64,000 nucleotides of DNA from Actinoplanes cyaneus (GTDB lineage Bacteria; Actinomycetota; Actinomycetes; Mycobacteriales; Micromonosporaceae), in contig NZ_BOMH01000036.1 of NCBI RefSeq assembly GCF_016862095.1, positions 124,001 to 188,000 on the forward strand, written 5' to 3'. Position numbers and translations under genes: made by a program. The number at the start of each line of letters is the position of its first letter. Within the stretch, counting starts at the first letter, position 1. A model generated the notes under the pieces. It ran no database searches. It saw only the letters and a list, made by a program, of their open reading frames with translations, and was not told the DNA's origin. Below, one piece after another: positions 50,229 through 58,311 of the stretch.

Positions 50229-50633
50229 CTACCTGGTGATCCGGATCGCGGGCGGTTCCTCAGCCGGGATGTGTTCCTGCCCGGCGGTGCTCGGCGGGGT
50301 TCCGCCGGCCCAGTACGACTGGAGCAGGGCCTTGCCGGAGTCGGTGTCGGTCTGTTCGAACAGGTCGGCGATGTGGATGACGGTCTGCCCGGCGCTGAAC
50401 AGGTTCTCGGCGCTGTGACCAAGGATGTTCTGCAGGTCGTCGCGCAGGCTCTGCCAGAGGGACGTGATCTGGCTGGGCGGTCCGCCGGCTGTCACCGTGA
50501 AGGCGGGCTGCTCGCTGTCGGCCGTCGCCGCCACGGCGTTGTTGACCTTGCCGTAGATGTTTCCCATCATCGGCAGTGACATCCGCCCGATGATGTACAG
50601 CTCGTTGATGTCCGCGGTGAGGTTGTCAGCCAT
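50229..50633 (-). CDS. WXG100-like small protein
   Basis: A 134-residue helical protein (MADNLTADINELYIIGRMSL, ITSLWQSLRDDLQNILGHSA, GQTVIHIADLFEQTDTDSGK), with a central Trp and a hydrophilic, Pro-rich tail. Thirteen bases separate it from the larger protein downstream, and both begin MAD. Together they resemble a substrate/partner pair of the ESX (type VII) pathway, but the canonical WxG turn is not clear. The call rests on size, helix content and operon context. Confidence 0.6.
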   Translation of the reverse strand: MADNLTADINELYIIGRMSLPMMGNIYGKVNNAVAATADSEQPAFTVTAGGPPSQITSLWQSLRDDLQNILGHSAENLFSAGQTVIHIADLFEQTDTDSGKALLQSYWAGGTPPSTAGQEHIPAEEPPAIRITR

Positions 50634-50666
50634 GATGGTTCCCCCGTGTCGTCGGCTGTGTGCGGG

Positions 50667-51464
50667 TCAGGCGGTGCAGGCCGCGGTGGGTACCGAGTCG
50701 AGGGTGAGCGCCGGCTGGCCCAGGGCGATCGCCACGCTGATCGTGCTGCGATCGGTGGCCTTGGGCACGGCGAGTTCGAAGCTGACCTGGTCGTCCCGGA
50801 TCTGCCCGGTCATCCCGTAGATGATCTTTCCGTTGCTGTCGCGCAGGATCAGGCTGGCCGTGGGGGAGCACAGCGCCGTGTTGGCCGGGTCGGTGGTGAT
50901 CCGGCCGGTCACGGTCGACCGGCCGTGGCTGTCCGGGGCGCCGGCCGTGACACCGGTGACGCTGACCTGGCGCGGCCACGCGGCGAACGCCGTAGTCGGC
51001 GCCGGTGTCGCGGCCGCGAAGGCGGCCTCGACCTTGCCGACCTTGCCGGGCTTGTCCAGGTAGAAACGGCCCGCGCCGGCGAGCTGCTGCCCGGGCAGCA
51101 GGACGACCAGGTCCGGCAGCTGCTCGTCGGTCCCGGCCACCGGATTCCCTGAGGGATCGACCACCCGGATCTTGACGGCGGCGTTGATGACAGCCTCCGG
51201 GCAGTCGTTGCGGGCCACGACGCCGTACCGCACGCTCTGCCCGACGACGGCGAAACCAGCCTCGATGACCGTCGGCAGACACGCCGGCTCACTGCGGGAC
51301 GGCCGCGGCCCGGCACTCGCAGCGAGCGGCGGCGTCGTGTCACCGGCAGACGGCTTCCCGTCACCCCGGTTCACAGCGAACAGCACACCGGCGGCGACCA
51401 GCACAACGATGGCCGCAGCGATCCACCACCAGCGCCGCCCGGTCGTGGAAGAAGGGGAAGTCAT
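50667..51464 (-). CDS. Membrane-anchored protein of the ESX-like operon
   Basis: A 265-residue protein starting at MTSPSSTTGRRWWW. One helix (WIAAAIVVLVAAGVLFAV) anchors it; a Ser/Pro-rich linker follows, and then two beta-sandwich-like repeats (VVGQSVRYGVVARNDCPEAV, LVVLLPGQQLAGAGRFYL, TVTGRITTDPANTALCSP, QIRDDQVSFELAVPKA). Four cysteines outside the membrane could make disulphides. Its ATG overlaps the upstream gene's stop by four bases, so the two are translationally coupled. It could be an extracytoplasmic receptor or assembly factor for the secreted products; no family is certain. Confidence 0.65.
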   Translation of the reverse strand: MTSPSSTTGRRWWWIAAAIVVLVAAGVLFAVNRGDGKPSAGDTTPPLAASAGPRPSRSEPACLPTVIEAGFAVVGQSVRYGVVARNDCPEAVINAAVKIRVVDPSGNPVAGTDEQLPDLVVLLPGQQLAGAGRFYLDKPGKVGKVEAAFAAATPAPTTAFAAWPRQVSVTGVTAGAPDSHGRSTVTGRITTDPANTALCSPTASLILRDSNGKIIYGMTGQIRDDQVSFELAVPKATDRSTISVAIALGQPALTLDSVPTAACTA

Positions 51465-52030
51465 CGTCGCTCCCAACGTCGATCGCCGGCGGTCACGCCA
51501 CGCCGCCACGGGGGCAGGCCCGCCGACAGGTCGTAGTAACGGTCGAGCAGTTGGGCCCGCGACGACCGGTAGACGCTGATCGCCGCGGCGGACGCGGCCA
51601 GCGCCTCACCGATGAACCGCTGCTGCGTCAGCTCCCGCTGAGCGCCGCTGCGGATGGTGACCGTCCACGTCGCCAGGGCACGGCTGGTGATACTGACCCA
51701 GCCGCCGGGCGAGACACCGGTGACGGTCAGCTCCTGAGCCTCCTGCTCGAAAGCCCGGTCCGACGCGTCACGGTCGGCCTCGTAGCCGTCCAGGTAGGCT
51801 GCCTCGATCTCCGCGTACTCCCGGTGATACCGCACCCACGCGAGTGTCGCCAGCCAGCCGAGTTGGTGACCTAGCGCGGCGTCGTCGTAGCCGCCGTAGG
51901 AGCGCTGCTGGAACGCCAGCGACACCTGAAGTCGTCCCTGCACTCCAGCGCGGATAAGGCCATCGGGCGAAGCAACCTCGACACTGATCCGTTCGAGCTG
52001 TGCAGCTAGCTGCCCCACCGGGACCCCCAT
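51461..52030 (-). CDS. YbaB/EspG-like hypothetical protein, first gene of the ESX-like operon
   Basis: A 189-residue protein (MGVPVGQLAAQLERISVEVA, GRLQVSLAFQQRSYGGYDDA) opening with an amphipathic helix and a 'SPDGLIRAGVQGRLQV' segment like the YbaB DNA-binding fold used by some ESX accessory proteins. The middle is helical (WVRYHREYAEIEAAYLDGYE), and the end is Arg-rich. It leads a four-gene operon on the minus strand. Its function is likely tied to the ESX-type products downstream, which is inference from position only. Confidence 0.55.
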   Translation of the reverse strand: MGVPVGQLAAQLERISVEVASPDGLIRAGVQGRLQVSLAFQQRSYGGYDDAALGHQLGWLATLAWVRYHREYAEIEAAYLDGYEADRDASDRAFEQEAQELTVTGVSPGGWVSITSRALATWTVTIRSGAQRELTQQRFIGEALAASAAAISVYRSSRAQLLDRYYDLSAGLPPWRRGVTAGDRRWERR

Positions 52031-52262
52031 AGATCGACAACTATCGTCGGTAGGCTCGCCGGATAGTACACCGATCGTGACCCCATCGGTTCAACGAGTG
52101 ATCAACTTGGTGGCTGGTTGGGGTCAGGCCGGGTTTCCGAGGTGGTTGGTCGACTTTGCGTCAGGATGCGTCGCAGTACGGCAATCTGCTCTGCCGTGAG
52201 CGGCGGTGCCCCGGCCACGGCGATGTCAACGAGGCGCTGGGTCTCGGGATCGAGAGGACTTC

Positions 52263-52568
52263 TCACGCGGCCCGCCAACGAGTACCGCGCCGGGCGTTGC
52301 GCCGGCTCATCATGACCACCTCCTCAAGCTCGGACATAGCGGCGATCTTGGCGGCGAGAATCGTGTGAACCGCAACGAACTCCTCTATGTGAGCAAGCGT
52401 CATACCGATCGTGCGGCCGCGCCGAAAATGGGTGAGACGTCGGGCCCTGCAGTCATCGCGAAGCTGCCCGAGGCTCGCTCCGGTCAGCTCAGCTACCTCC
52501 GCAAGCGTGTAAACCCGGACCCGTGCGAGCGGCAGTGAAGGCTCAAGCATCGGCATGCGTGCAGTCAC
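52263..52568 (-). CDS. Excisionase-like helix-turn-helix protein
   Basis: A 101-residue protein with a MerR/excisionase-type DNA-binding segment (VYTLAEVAELTGASLGQLRD, DCRARRLTHFRRGRTIGMT, LAHIEEFVAVHT). The C-terminus is basic (SRRNARRGTRWRAA). It is divergent from the frameshifted integrase at 52716, as Xis genes of integrative elements often neighbour int. The ATG at 52556 is an alternative start. Function as a recombination directionality factor is inferred. Confidence 0.75.
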   Translation of the reverse strand: MTARMPMLEPSLPLARVRVYTLAEVAELTGASLGQLRDDCRARRLTHFRRGRTIGMTLAHIEEFVAVHTILAAKIAAMSELEEVVMMSRRNARRGTRWRAA

Positions 52569-52715
52569 CGATGGTCAACGATCGCCCCGCCGATCCGACT
52601 CAGCCATGGTGGCACGGGCGCCGGTGCCGCAGCTCAGGCGCCTGCCGTGATCTGCCGGTTGCCACCTGCCGTAAGTGAAGGCGTTTCCTCCACCGCACGA
52701 TAGGGAGCTACCGAC

Positions 52716-54190
52716 ATGGCAAGCCCGGTTCCGTTCAAGATCTGCCGTTGTAAGGACCCCGACACAGGCAGAGCGCTCCTGCGTCACTGCCCCAAGCTGC
52801 GCCGGCCCAACCGGTCTTTCAGCCCCACCCACGGGCAATGGGCTTACCAGTTCGAACTGCCCCCGACCAGCGACGGCAAGCGCCGCCAGCTGCGGCCGAG
52901 CACCGGCTTCGCCGACCGTCAGGACGCCCAAGCCGAGATCGACCAGGTCGCGCTGCTGCACAGCCTCGCCGGCCGAGACAAGAGACAGCGGACCGCGATC
53001 GGCGACCTCATCCAAACCAGCCGCCACACCACCGGCGTCCTACCCGACACCGACACCGACACCGTCCGTCGGCGGTTGCGCGCCGGCGACCCGCTCGCCG
53101 ACACACCCACACTCGCCGAGTACCTGAACGACTGGATCACGGTCATCGAGGTCGACGACAACACCCGCCGGACCTACGCCAGCCACATCGCCACCCACCT
53201 GATCCCCGTCCTCGGCGGCGTGCCACTCGACCAGCTACGCCCGCAGCACATCTACACCCTCATCCGCGCCATCAACGAACGCAACGACACCCTGCTCGCC
53301 CAGCAGAACAGCCCCGACCCCGCCGTCCGGCGCAGCGCCGCCGGACGGCGCCCCACTGGCCCGGCGACCCGCTCCCGATCCGCGCCACCCTGCGCAAAGC
53401 CTTCAACGACGCCCTGCTGCACGGCATCGTCACCGGCATCCCCAATCCGGCCGCCCTGGTCAAGACCGCGAACCCGAGGTCGCGGCCGATCGTCTGGGAA
53501 CCCGAACGCGTGCAGCGGTGGCTAGCCACCGGCGAGGTCCCCGGCCCGGTCATGGTCTGGACCGACGACCTGCTCGCCGACTTCCTCGAGTACACCGCCG
53601 TCGCAGCGCCCGACCTGCACCCGGTGCTGCACCTAATGGCCTACCGCGGCACCCGCCGCGGCGAGGCCATCGGGCTGCTCGACGCCGAGGTCCGCCTCCG
53701 CAAGGCCGAGATCGGCATCGTCAACCAGATCGCCACCCACGGCGGCGGCCGCCTCCAGCACAAGAAACCCAAAAGCGAGGCCGGGAACCGCGACGTCATC
53801 CTGGACCTCGACACCGTCGACGTGCTCACCGCCTACCGCACCGAACGAACGAGGTGGCAACTGGCCGCCGGCGCCGCGTGGCCGGACACCGGCCTGTTCT
53901 TCGTCCGCCCCGACGGCCGGGCCTGGCACCCCAACTCGGTCTCCCAGCGCTTCCGCCGGCTCATCCGACGCGGTGGCTTCCCGCCCATCCGCCTGCACGA
54001 CCTACGCCACGGCGCCGCCACCATCGCCCTGGAAGCCGGCGTCGACATCAAGGTCGTCTCCGAACAACTCGGCCACTCCACCACCACCCTGACCCGCGAC
54101 ACCTACCAGAGCGTCACCAAGAACCTGCACCACGACGCCGCCGACGCCGTTGCCGACCGCATCAGAGCCAAACGGCGCGCCGCCGCCTGA
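52716..54190 (+). pseudogene. Tyrosine integrase disrupted by a one-base frameshift
   Basis: The first part starts at ATG 52716 (ASPVPFKICRCKDPDTGRAL, then the core-binding WITVIEVDDNTRRTYASHIA). Near 53377 the homologous reading moves to another frame, as if one base were missing in CGCTCCCG|ATCCGC, and continues IRATLRKAFNDALLHGIVTG with the catalytic Arg (AYRGTRRGEAIGLL), HxxR (RLHDLRHGA), His (QLGHSTTTLT) and Tyr (RDTYQSV) through 54190. All catalytic residues are otherwise kept, so the loss is recent or the shift is a sequencing error. Confidence 0.85.
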
Positions 54191-54275
54191 GCCGACGGCG
54201 GCCGCGGAGTCCGACCGTCCGGCGCTTCCCCCACGTCGGCGCGATCTCGCAAACTGTCACCGGGGAGGCCACGCT

Positions 54276-55015
54276 ATGCCAAGCAAATATCACGCGTTGA
54301 TCGTCGTGCTGAGCACGGCCGCCGGCCGCGGCCAGAAGGAGGTGGACCTCGGCTTCGACGAGATCGCCACCTTGGTCCAAGGCCTGCCGCCCTCCGCAAG
54401 GCTGCGACAGTGGTGGGCCAACGCCGGCCACCCTCAGGCCCACGCGTGGCGCACCGCCGGATACCGGGTGCAGCCGGTGTACCTGGACCGGCGTCGGGTT
54501 CGCTTCAGTCGTCTCTCGGCACCCCTGGCCACCGACCGCCGCGACCTCACACCGCCCGCGTCGGCACCGGCGCGGGAGCTCCCGGTGGGGCCACCGGTGA
54601 CGTCCGGGTCCGGCTGCGGTGGGCCGTCGCCGGGGCCGTGGTGCTCGACGGCGCTGGCACGCCGGCGTTTCCCCGCGTGGTCGCGTCGCACGGTCTCTAC
54701 CGGCTCACGTTCACCGGACCACCGGACCGGGTGTAAATCGGTGAGAGCGAGAACCTGCACCGTCGGTTGTCCGGCAACTACCGCAACCCCGGACCCAGCC
54801 AGCAGATGAGCACCCCGATCAACGTCCTGCTGCGCGGGCACCTCGGCAGTGGCCGGGCAGTCGCGTTGGCAACGGCGACGTCCGCCACCATCGTGATCGG
54901 CGACGACGAGCAGCAGCTGGACCTGTCCGCCAAGGCTGGCCGGTTGCTGGCCGAGAGCGCCGCCGTCGTGCATGCCCAGGTGGCCGGTCAGGCGCAGGTC
55001 GTGAATCTCGGATGA
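54276..55015 (+). pseudogene. DUF7662/GIY-YIG-like nuclease gene, broken
   Basis: It starts at ATG 54276 with GGGGAGG upstream. The N-terminal part (FDEIATLVQGLPPSARLRQW, AHAWRTAGYRVQPVYL) resembles DUF7662. A frameshift near 54580 leads to a second frame with VRLRWAVAGAVVLDG and ASHGLYRLTFTGPPDRV. There TAA (54734) replaces the expected Tyr codon of a GIY-YIG motif (V-stop-IGESENLHRR). The frame continues to TGA 55013 (NYRNPGPSQQMSTPINVLLR). It overlaps the next gene by ATGA. Two independent lesions indicate true decay rather than a base-call error. Confidence 0.7.
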
Positions 55016-55520
55016 ACGGCGCCCATGATCCGCAGCGACTTGCCACCCTGCTCGAGGCCCTGGGCGTCTACCGGGCTGCGCGCCAGCTCATGCTGGACGC
55101 GATGGGCCTGCCGGCGTCGAACCGGGATCCGCTGGCCAGATCAGCGAGAACCTGGTCCAGGCGTTGCTCGGCGGGGAGCTCGCGGTCAGCCGGGTGCAGG
55201 CGCACTGGGACCTGACGCTGCACGGCGGTGACAAGGTGCAGGTGAAGTACCTCGCCAACCCGGCCAGCGGCTGGGTCAACGAGCACACCGTGCACGCACA
55301 TCCCGAGGTCGCGTACTACGCGCTGGTGCTATTCGAGGCGTTCACCGTGACCGGCGTGCTGGTCCTGCCCATCGCGCAGCTCAGCGCGGTCCATGCCGAA
55401 CTGGGCAAACGGCACTCGCGGGGCGAGGGCGAGCTGCAGCTGACCCGGCGCAACTGGCAGACGATCCTCGACGATCCCGAGCGGTTCCGCGCGCATGGGG
55501 TGCGGATCTGGCCACCATAG
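55012..55520 (+). pseudogene. Restriction-endonuclease-like gene, frameshifted
   Basis: It starts at ATG 55012, overlapping the previous stop as ATGA (NGAHDPQRLATLLEALGVYR). After about 42 codons, near 55138, the reading shifts frame and continues QISENLVQALLGGELAV, HWDLTLHGGDKVQVKYLANP, then ELQLTRRNWQTILDDPERFR to TAG at 55518. HWDLTLHGG-DKVQVK looks like a PD-(D/E)xK catalytic core (D...xVK). It was probably the partner of the GIY-YIG-like gene in a small restriction or conflict locus. Confidence 0.65.
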
Positions 55521-55757
55521 ACGGGCCAACTGTGCGCGGAATGCCGCTTGTGGTGCGTCGACCATGCCTCGTGCATTGCGCCTGACTCAGGCGGCACTGG
55601 CGGCGTTCAGTCTGATCCCGGCTGGTCTGCCGGTGCGCTGACGGGCATACGAAGCGATCCGCGAGAATCGAGAAGAGCAATGAGGCGCTCACCGTCCGTG
55701 CCATCCTGAACATCTCGGCGTGGCGCAAAAAGCTATTACCGCGGTGAACGAACAAGC

Positions 55758-55778
55758 GGCATAATATAATATGATGCC
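55758..55778 (+). promoter_or_regulatory. AT-rich palindromic promoter of the methyltransferase gene
   Basis: It contains a perfect TATAAT (55765-55770) inside a near-palindrome GGCAT-AATATAATATG-ATGCC, 33 bases before the start of the adenine methyltransferase gene. No good -35 is seen. An operator overlapping the -10 would allow repression, for example autoregulation. Confidence 0.55.
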
Positions 55779-55810
55779 ACCTATGTCATCGAGGCGTAGG
55801 GGCTAGGTAC

Positions 55811-56836
55811 TTGGACGTCGAAGCGGGACCAGGGTCCCCAGAAAAGAGATTCGCCGCCCTGCCGCAAGCGGCGGGAAGCAAGTCTAGGGTCGTCGGCCCG
55901 GGTAACGCCCCGACGAGGTACCTGAGCCCCCTGCGCTATCCGGGAGCCAAAAGTGCCCTGGTGCGCCGCATAAAAGAAATTATGAGCGCGAATGCCCTGC
56001 GGCCGGCCGTGTTTTTGGAACCCTTCGCCGGTGGTGCAGCGACCACCCTGCGGCTCTTGGTCGACGGAGTCGTTCCGCATGCGTTGATCGCCGATGCTGA
56101 CCCACTGGTTAGCAACTTCTGGATCGCAGCGGCGAAGCGGCCTGAATGGCTCGTAGAAAGAATGCTTGATGAACCGGTAACACTGGAACGATGGGACTAC
56201 TGGCGTGGTTACAGCGCCTCGTCGCCTGATGATCCTGAGCTCGCAGTTAAATGCTTGTTTCTCAATCGAACAACATTCTCAGGAATTCTGCACGGCCGGG
56301 CGGGCCCTATCGGAGGCCGAAAGCAAGAGTCAGAATATAAAATCAACTGCAGATTCAACAAGCCGGCGCTTGCGGAGAGAATCCGCCTAGTTGGAAGCCT
56401 ATACGAATCAGGAAAACTTTTAGATGTTTGGCGGCAAGACTGGAAGGCGACGTTCGAGAAATTCGCGAGCACGTACGGCAAGTATGGGTCAGATGATGTC
56501 GTCTCTTATCTGGATCCACCGTACGTAGACAAGGCTGCGAGACTTTATACCACTGCATTCGGCGACTTCGACCATAAGCAGCTCGCCGAATATTTGAACA
56601 CTTCACCGAAGTATCGCTGGGTACTGTCGTACGACGATCACCCCGACATCAGAGAGCTATACGGCAGTGCCACGATAAAGCCAGAAGACTCCACAGCGCC
56701 GAGGTGGCGTATACAGCGACGGCTCGTGCAACTCCTGTACTCCGCTAGCGGCAGCACCGGTAGAGGCCTCAAGTCCGAGCTGATCATCTCCACTTTGCCG
56801 AAATTCCCGGCCGGAGAAGACTTCAAGGACCTGTGA
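55811..56836 (+). CDS. D12-class N6-adenine DNA methyltransferase (Dam-like)
   Basis: A 341-residue enzyme; TTG 55811 has AGGGG nine bases upstream. The D12 (Dam/DpnM) order is clear: motif X RYPGAKSALVRRI (42-54), motif I FLEPFAGGAATTLRLL (69-83), the target-recognition region with FLNRTTFSGILHGRAGP, and the catalytic motif IV DPPY (235-238) in VSYLDPPYVDKAA. GC content and codon use are visibly lower than in neighbours to the left, suggesting transfer. It sits head-on with the NurA-like gene (50 bases apart), so it probably marks host DNA for the HerA/NurA pair; specificity is unknown. Confidence 0.92.
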   Translation: MDVEAGPGSPEKRFAALPQAAGSKSRVVGPGNAPTRYLSPLRYPGAKSALVRRIKEIMSANALRPAVFLEPFAGGAATTLRLLVDGVVPHALIADADPLVSNFWIAAAKRPEWLVERMLDEPVTLERWDYWRGYSASSPDDPELAVKCLFLNRTTFSGILHGRAGPIGGRKQESEYKINCRFNKPALAERIRLVGSLYESGKLLDVWRQDWKATFEKFASTYGKYGSDDVVSYLDPPYVDKAARLYTTAFGDFDHKQLAEYLNTSPKYRWVLSYDDHPDIRELYGSATIKPEDSTAPRWRIQRRLVQLLYSASGSTGRGLKSELIISTLPKFPAGEDFKDL

Positions 56837-56886
56837 GCACTACTGTTCCGCTTCTCGGAGGCTAGATGCACTTAGGGGGCAAGCGG

Positions 56887-58311
56887 CTAGAACGGCGATC
56901 GGTAGCGAATCTGCGAGTTTTTGGGAAGGCCTATCCCCTTTTGCGCCATCGCGCGCAGAACTGAATGCCCAACGCCAAGTGGGAGCGACGCGGCATTGTG
57001 AGCCAGCGCAACAGGGATGAGAGCGTTGGGGTACAGCCGGGTCCTCACCTTGTCGAGAACCTCGCAGATGACCCTGAGTGTCGGGTAGCTGGACAAGTCC
57101 TCTGAGCCGTCGCCTCGGTAAGGCAGGATCCCGGATTTCGGCGGAACAGTGATAACGAGCGGATCACCGGAAGATGTGCGATAAATGAAACGACGCCCAT
57201 AGAACTCGTCGACTCCGTAAGCATGGTTCTCCGGCCGGCCCGTAATTTTATTGATGTACTTCGTGGTCAAGTGCATCACGTGGTTCACCGGAATGAGATC
57301 CTTGATGAGGTCCGCATGTTCAACAAATCGTCCGGACTTCTCGATTCCGACCAGCAGCGGCAGCGTTAGACCTTTCTGGACTCCCCACTCGTACAGTGCG
57401 GCGTTATACTCCGTCAGTCGCCGCTTGAGAGGTGCCACAGCGCCGAACAGCGCCAGCGGTCCGTCGGTGATAAATATGGTTCGGCGGAGAATTTCTTCTG
57501 CGTCGTCGTATTCGGAGACGAAAGAGTCCATGTAGCCGAGAGTCATGAGTCGCTCGGCCATCACCATGGCGCGGGTCATCGATGTCTGATTCGACCCTTC
57601 TTCGACGTACTCGTCGTGCGTGCGGAGTACGTCGCCTAAGTACAAGTCCGCCTTGCATTTGGGGCAGGAGCCGCCATCGCGTGTCACCCGGGGCTCGGTG
57701 CCGGCGATGAACTTAGTCGCACAGGAGGGACAAACCCGGACAGGAGCGTCCTTGGCCGGGCTTGCTGGCCGGCCGTGCATGATGAGTAGCGCATCGGCCA
57801 GCGTGAGGTCCGGGATCTCCGGGTTGTCGATGCTTCGGTTATCGATAGTGCTTTCCCGCAGGAACCTGTCGATCTCGACTCGCCAAGTTCCTCGTCCACT
57901 ATTTCCGGGAAGAACCAGACCGGAGCCAGGGAGGGCCGCATCAAAGGCGTACGACTCATATGAACGGCGAAGCTCGATGGGATTAATGGTTCCATTCGAG
58001 CGGCTTGACTTCAGCTTATTGATGTCCAGCAACGAGCCGGCAACCCGAATATAGCCGACCTTGATCGTTGGATACTCCCTGGTGGCCTCTACCTCTGAAT
58101 CTGAGCCGTCAACTGTGATAGCCATGGTGACGTCCGCGCCGCCATTAACCTCCGGCAGCGCCTCGACAGGGACACACAGAGAGGTGACCGACGTTTTATC
58201 CTGAGGCTTTGCCTGGGCTACTGTCCATCGTTGGAAAGCGGCCTTCACTGCGGCGCTGTTTACGGTAGGAACATGGCCCAGACGGGAAGCGCGTTCCGTT
58301 GGGTACGGCAC
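56887..58311 (-). CDS. NurA-like nuclease
   Basis: A 474-residue protein with GTG start that shares its G with the TAG stop of the HerA-like gene. NurA landmarks are MAITVDGSDSEVEATREYPT (DGS at 68-70, metal-binding Asp), FITDGPLALFGAVAPLKRRL, LPLLVGIEKSGRFVEHADL and AHNAASLPLGVGHSVLRAM. It also carries an inserted zinc ribbon (CPSCATKF...CPKCKADL). NurA works with HerA to resect or degrade DNA; archaeal NurA is about 330-450 residues. Coupling to HerA and the nearby methyltransferase point to a defence role. Confidence 0.87.
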   Translation of the reverse strand: MPYPTERASRLGHVPTVNSAAVKAAFQRWTVAQAKPQDKTSVTSLCVPVEALPEVNGGADVTMAITVDGSDSEVEATREYPTIKVGYIRVAGSLLDINKLKSSRSNGTINPIELRRSYESYAFDAALPGSGLVLPGNSGRGTWRVEIDRFLRESTIDNRSIDNPEIPDLTLADALLIMHGRPASPAKDAPVRVCPSCATKFIAGTEPRVTRDGGSCPKCKADLYLGDVLRTHDEYVEEGSNQTSMTRAMVMAERLMTLGYMDSFVSEYDDAEEILRRTIFITDGPLALFGAVAPLKRRLTEYNAALYEWGVQKGLTLPLLVGIEKSGRFVEHADLIKDLIPVNHVMHLTTKYINKITGRPENHAYGVDEFYGRRFIYRTSSGDPLVITVPPKSGILPYRGDGSEDLSSYPTLRVICEVLDKVRTRLYPNALIPVALAHNAASLPLGVGHSVLRAMAQKGIGLPKNSQIRYRSPF

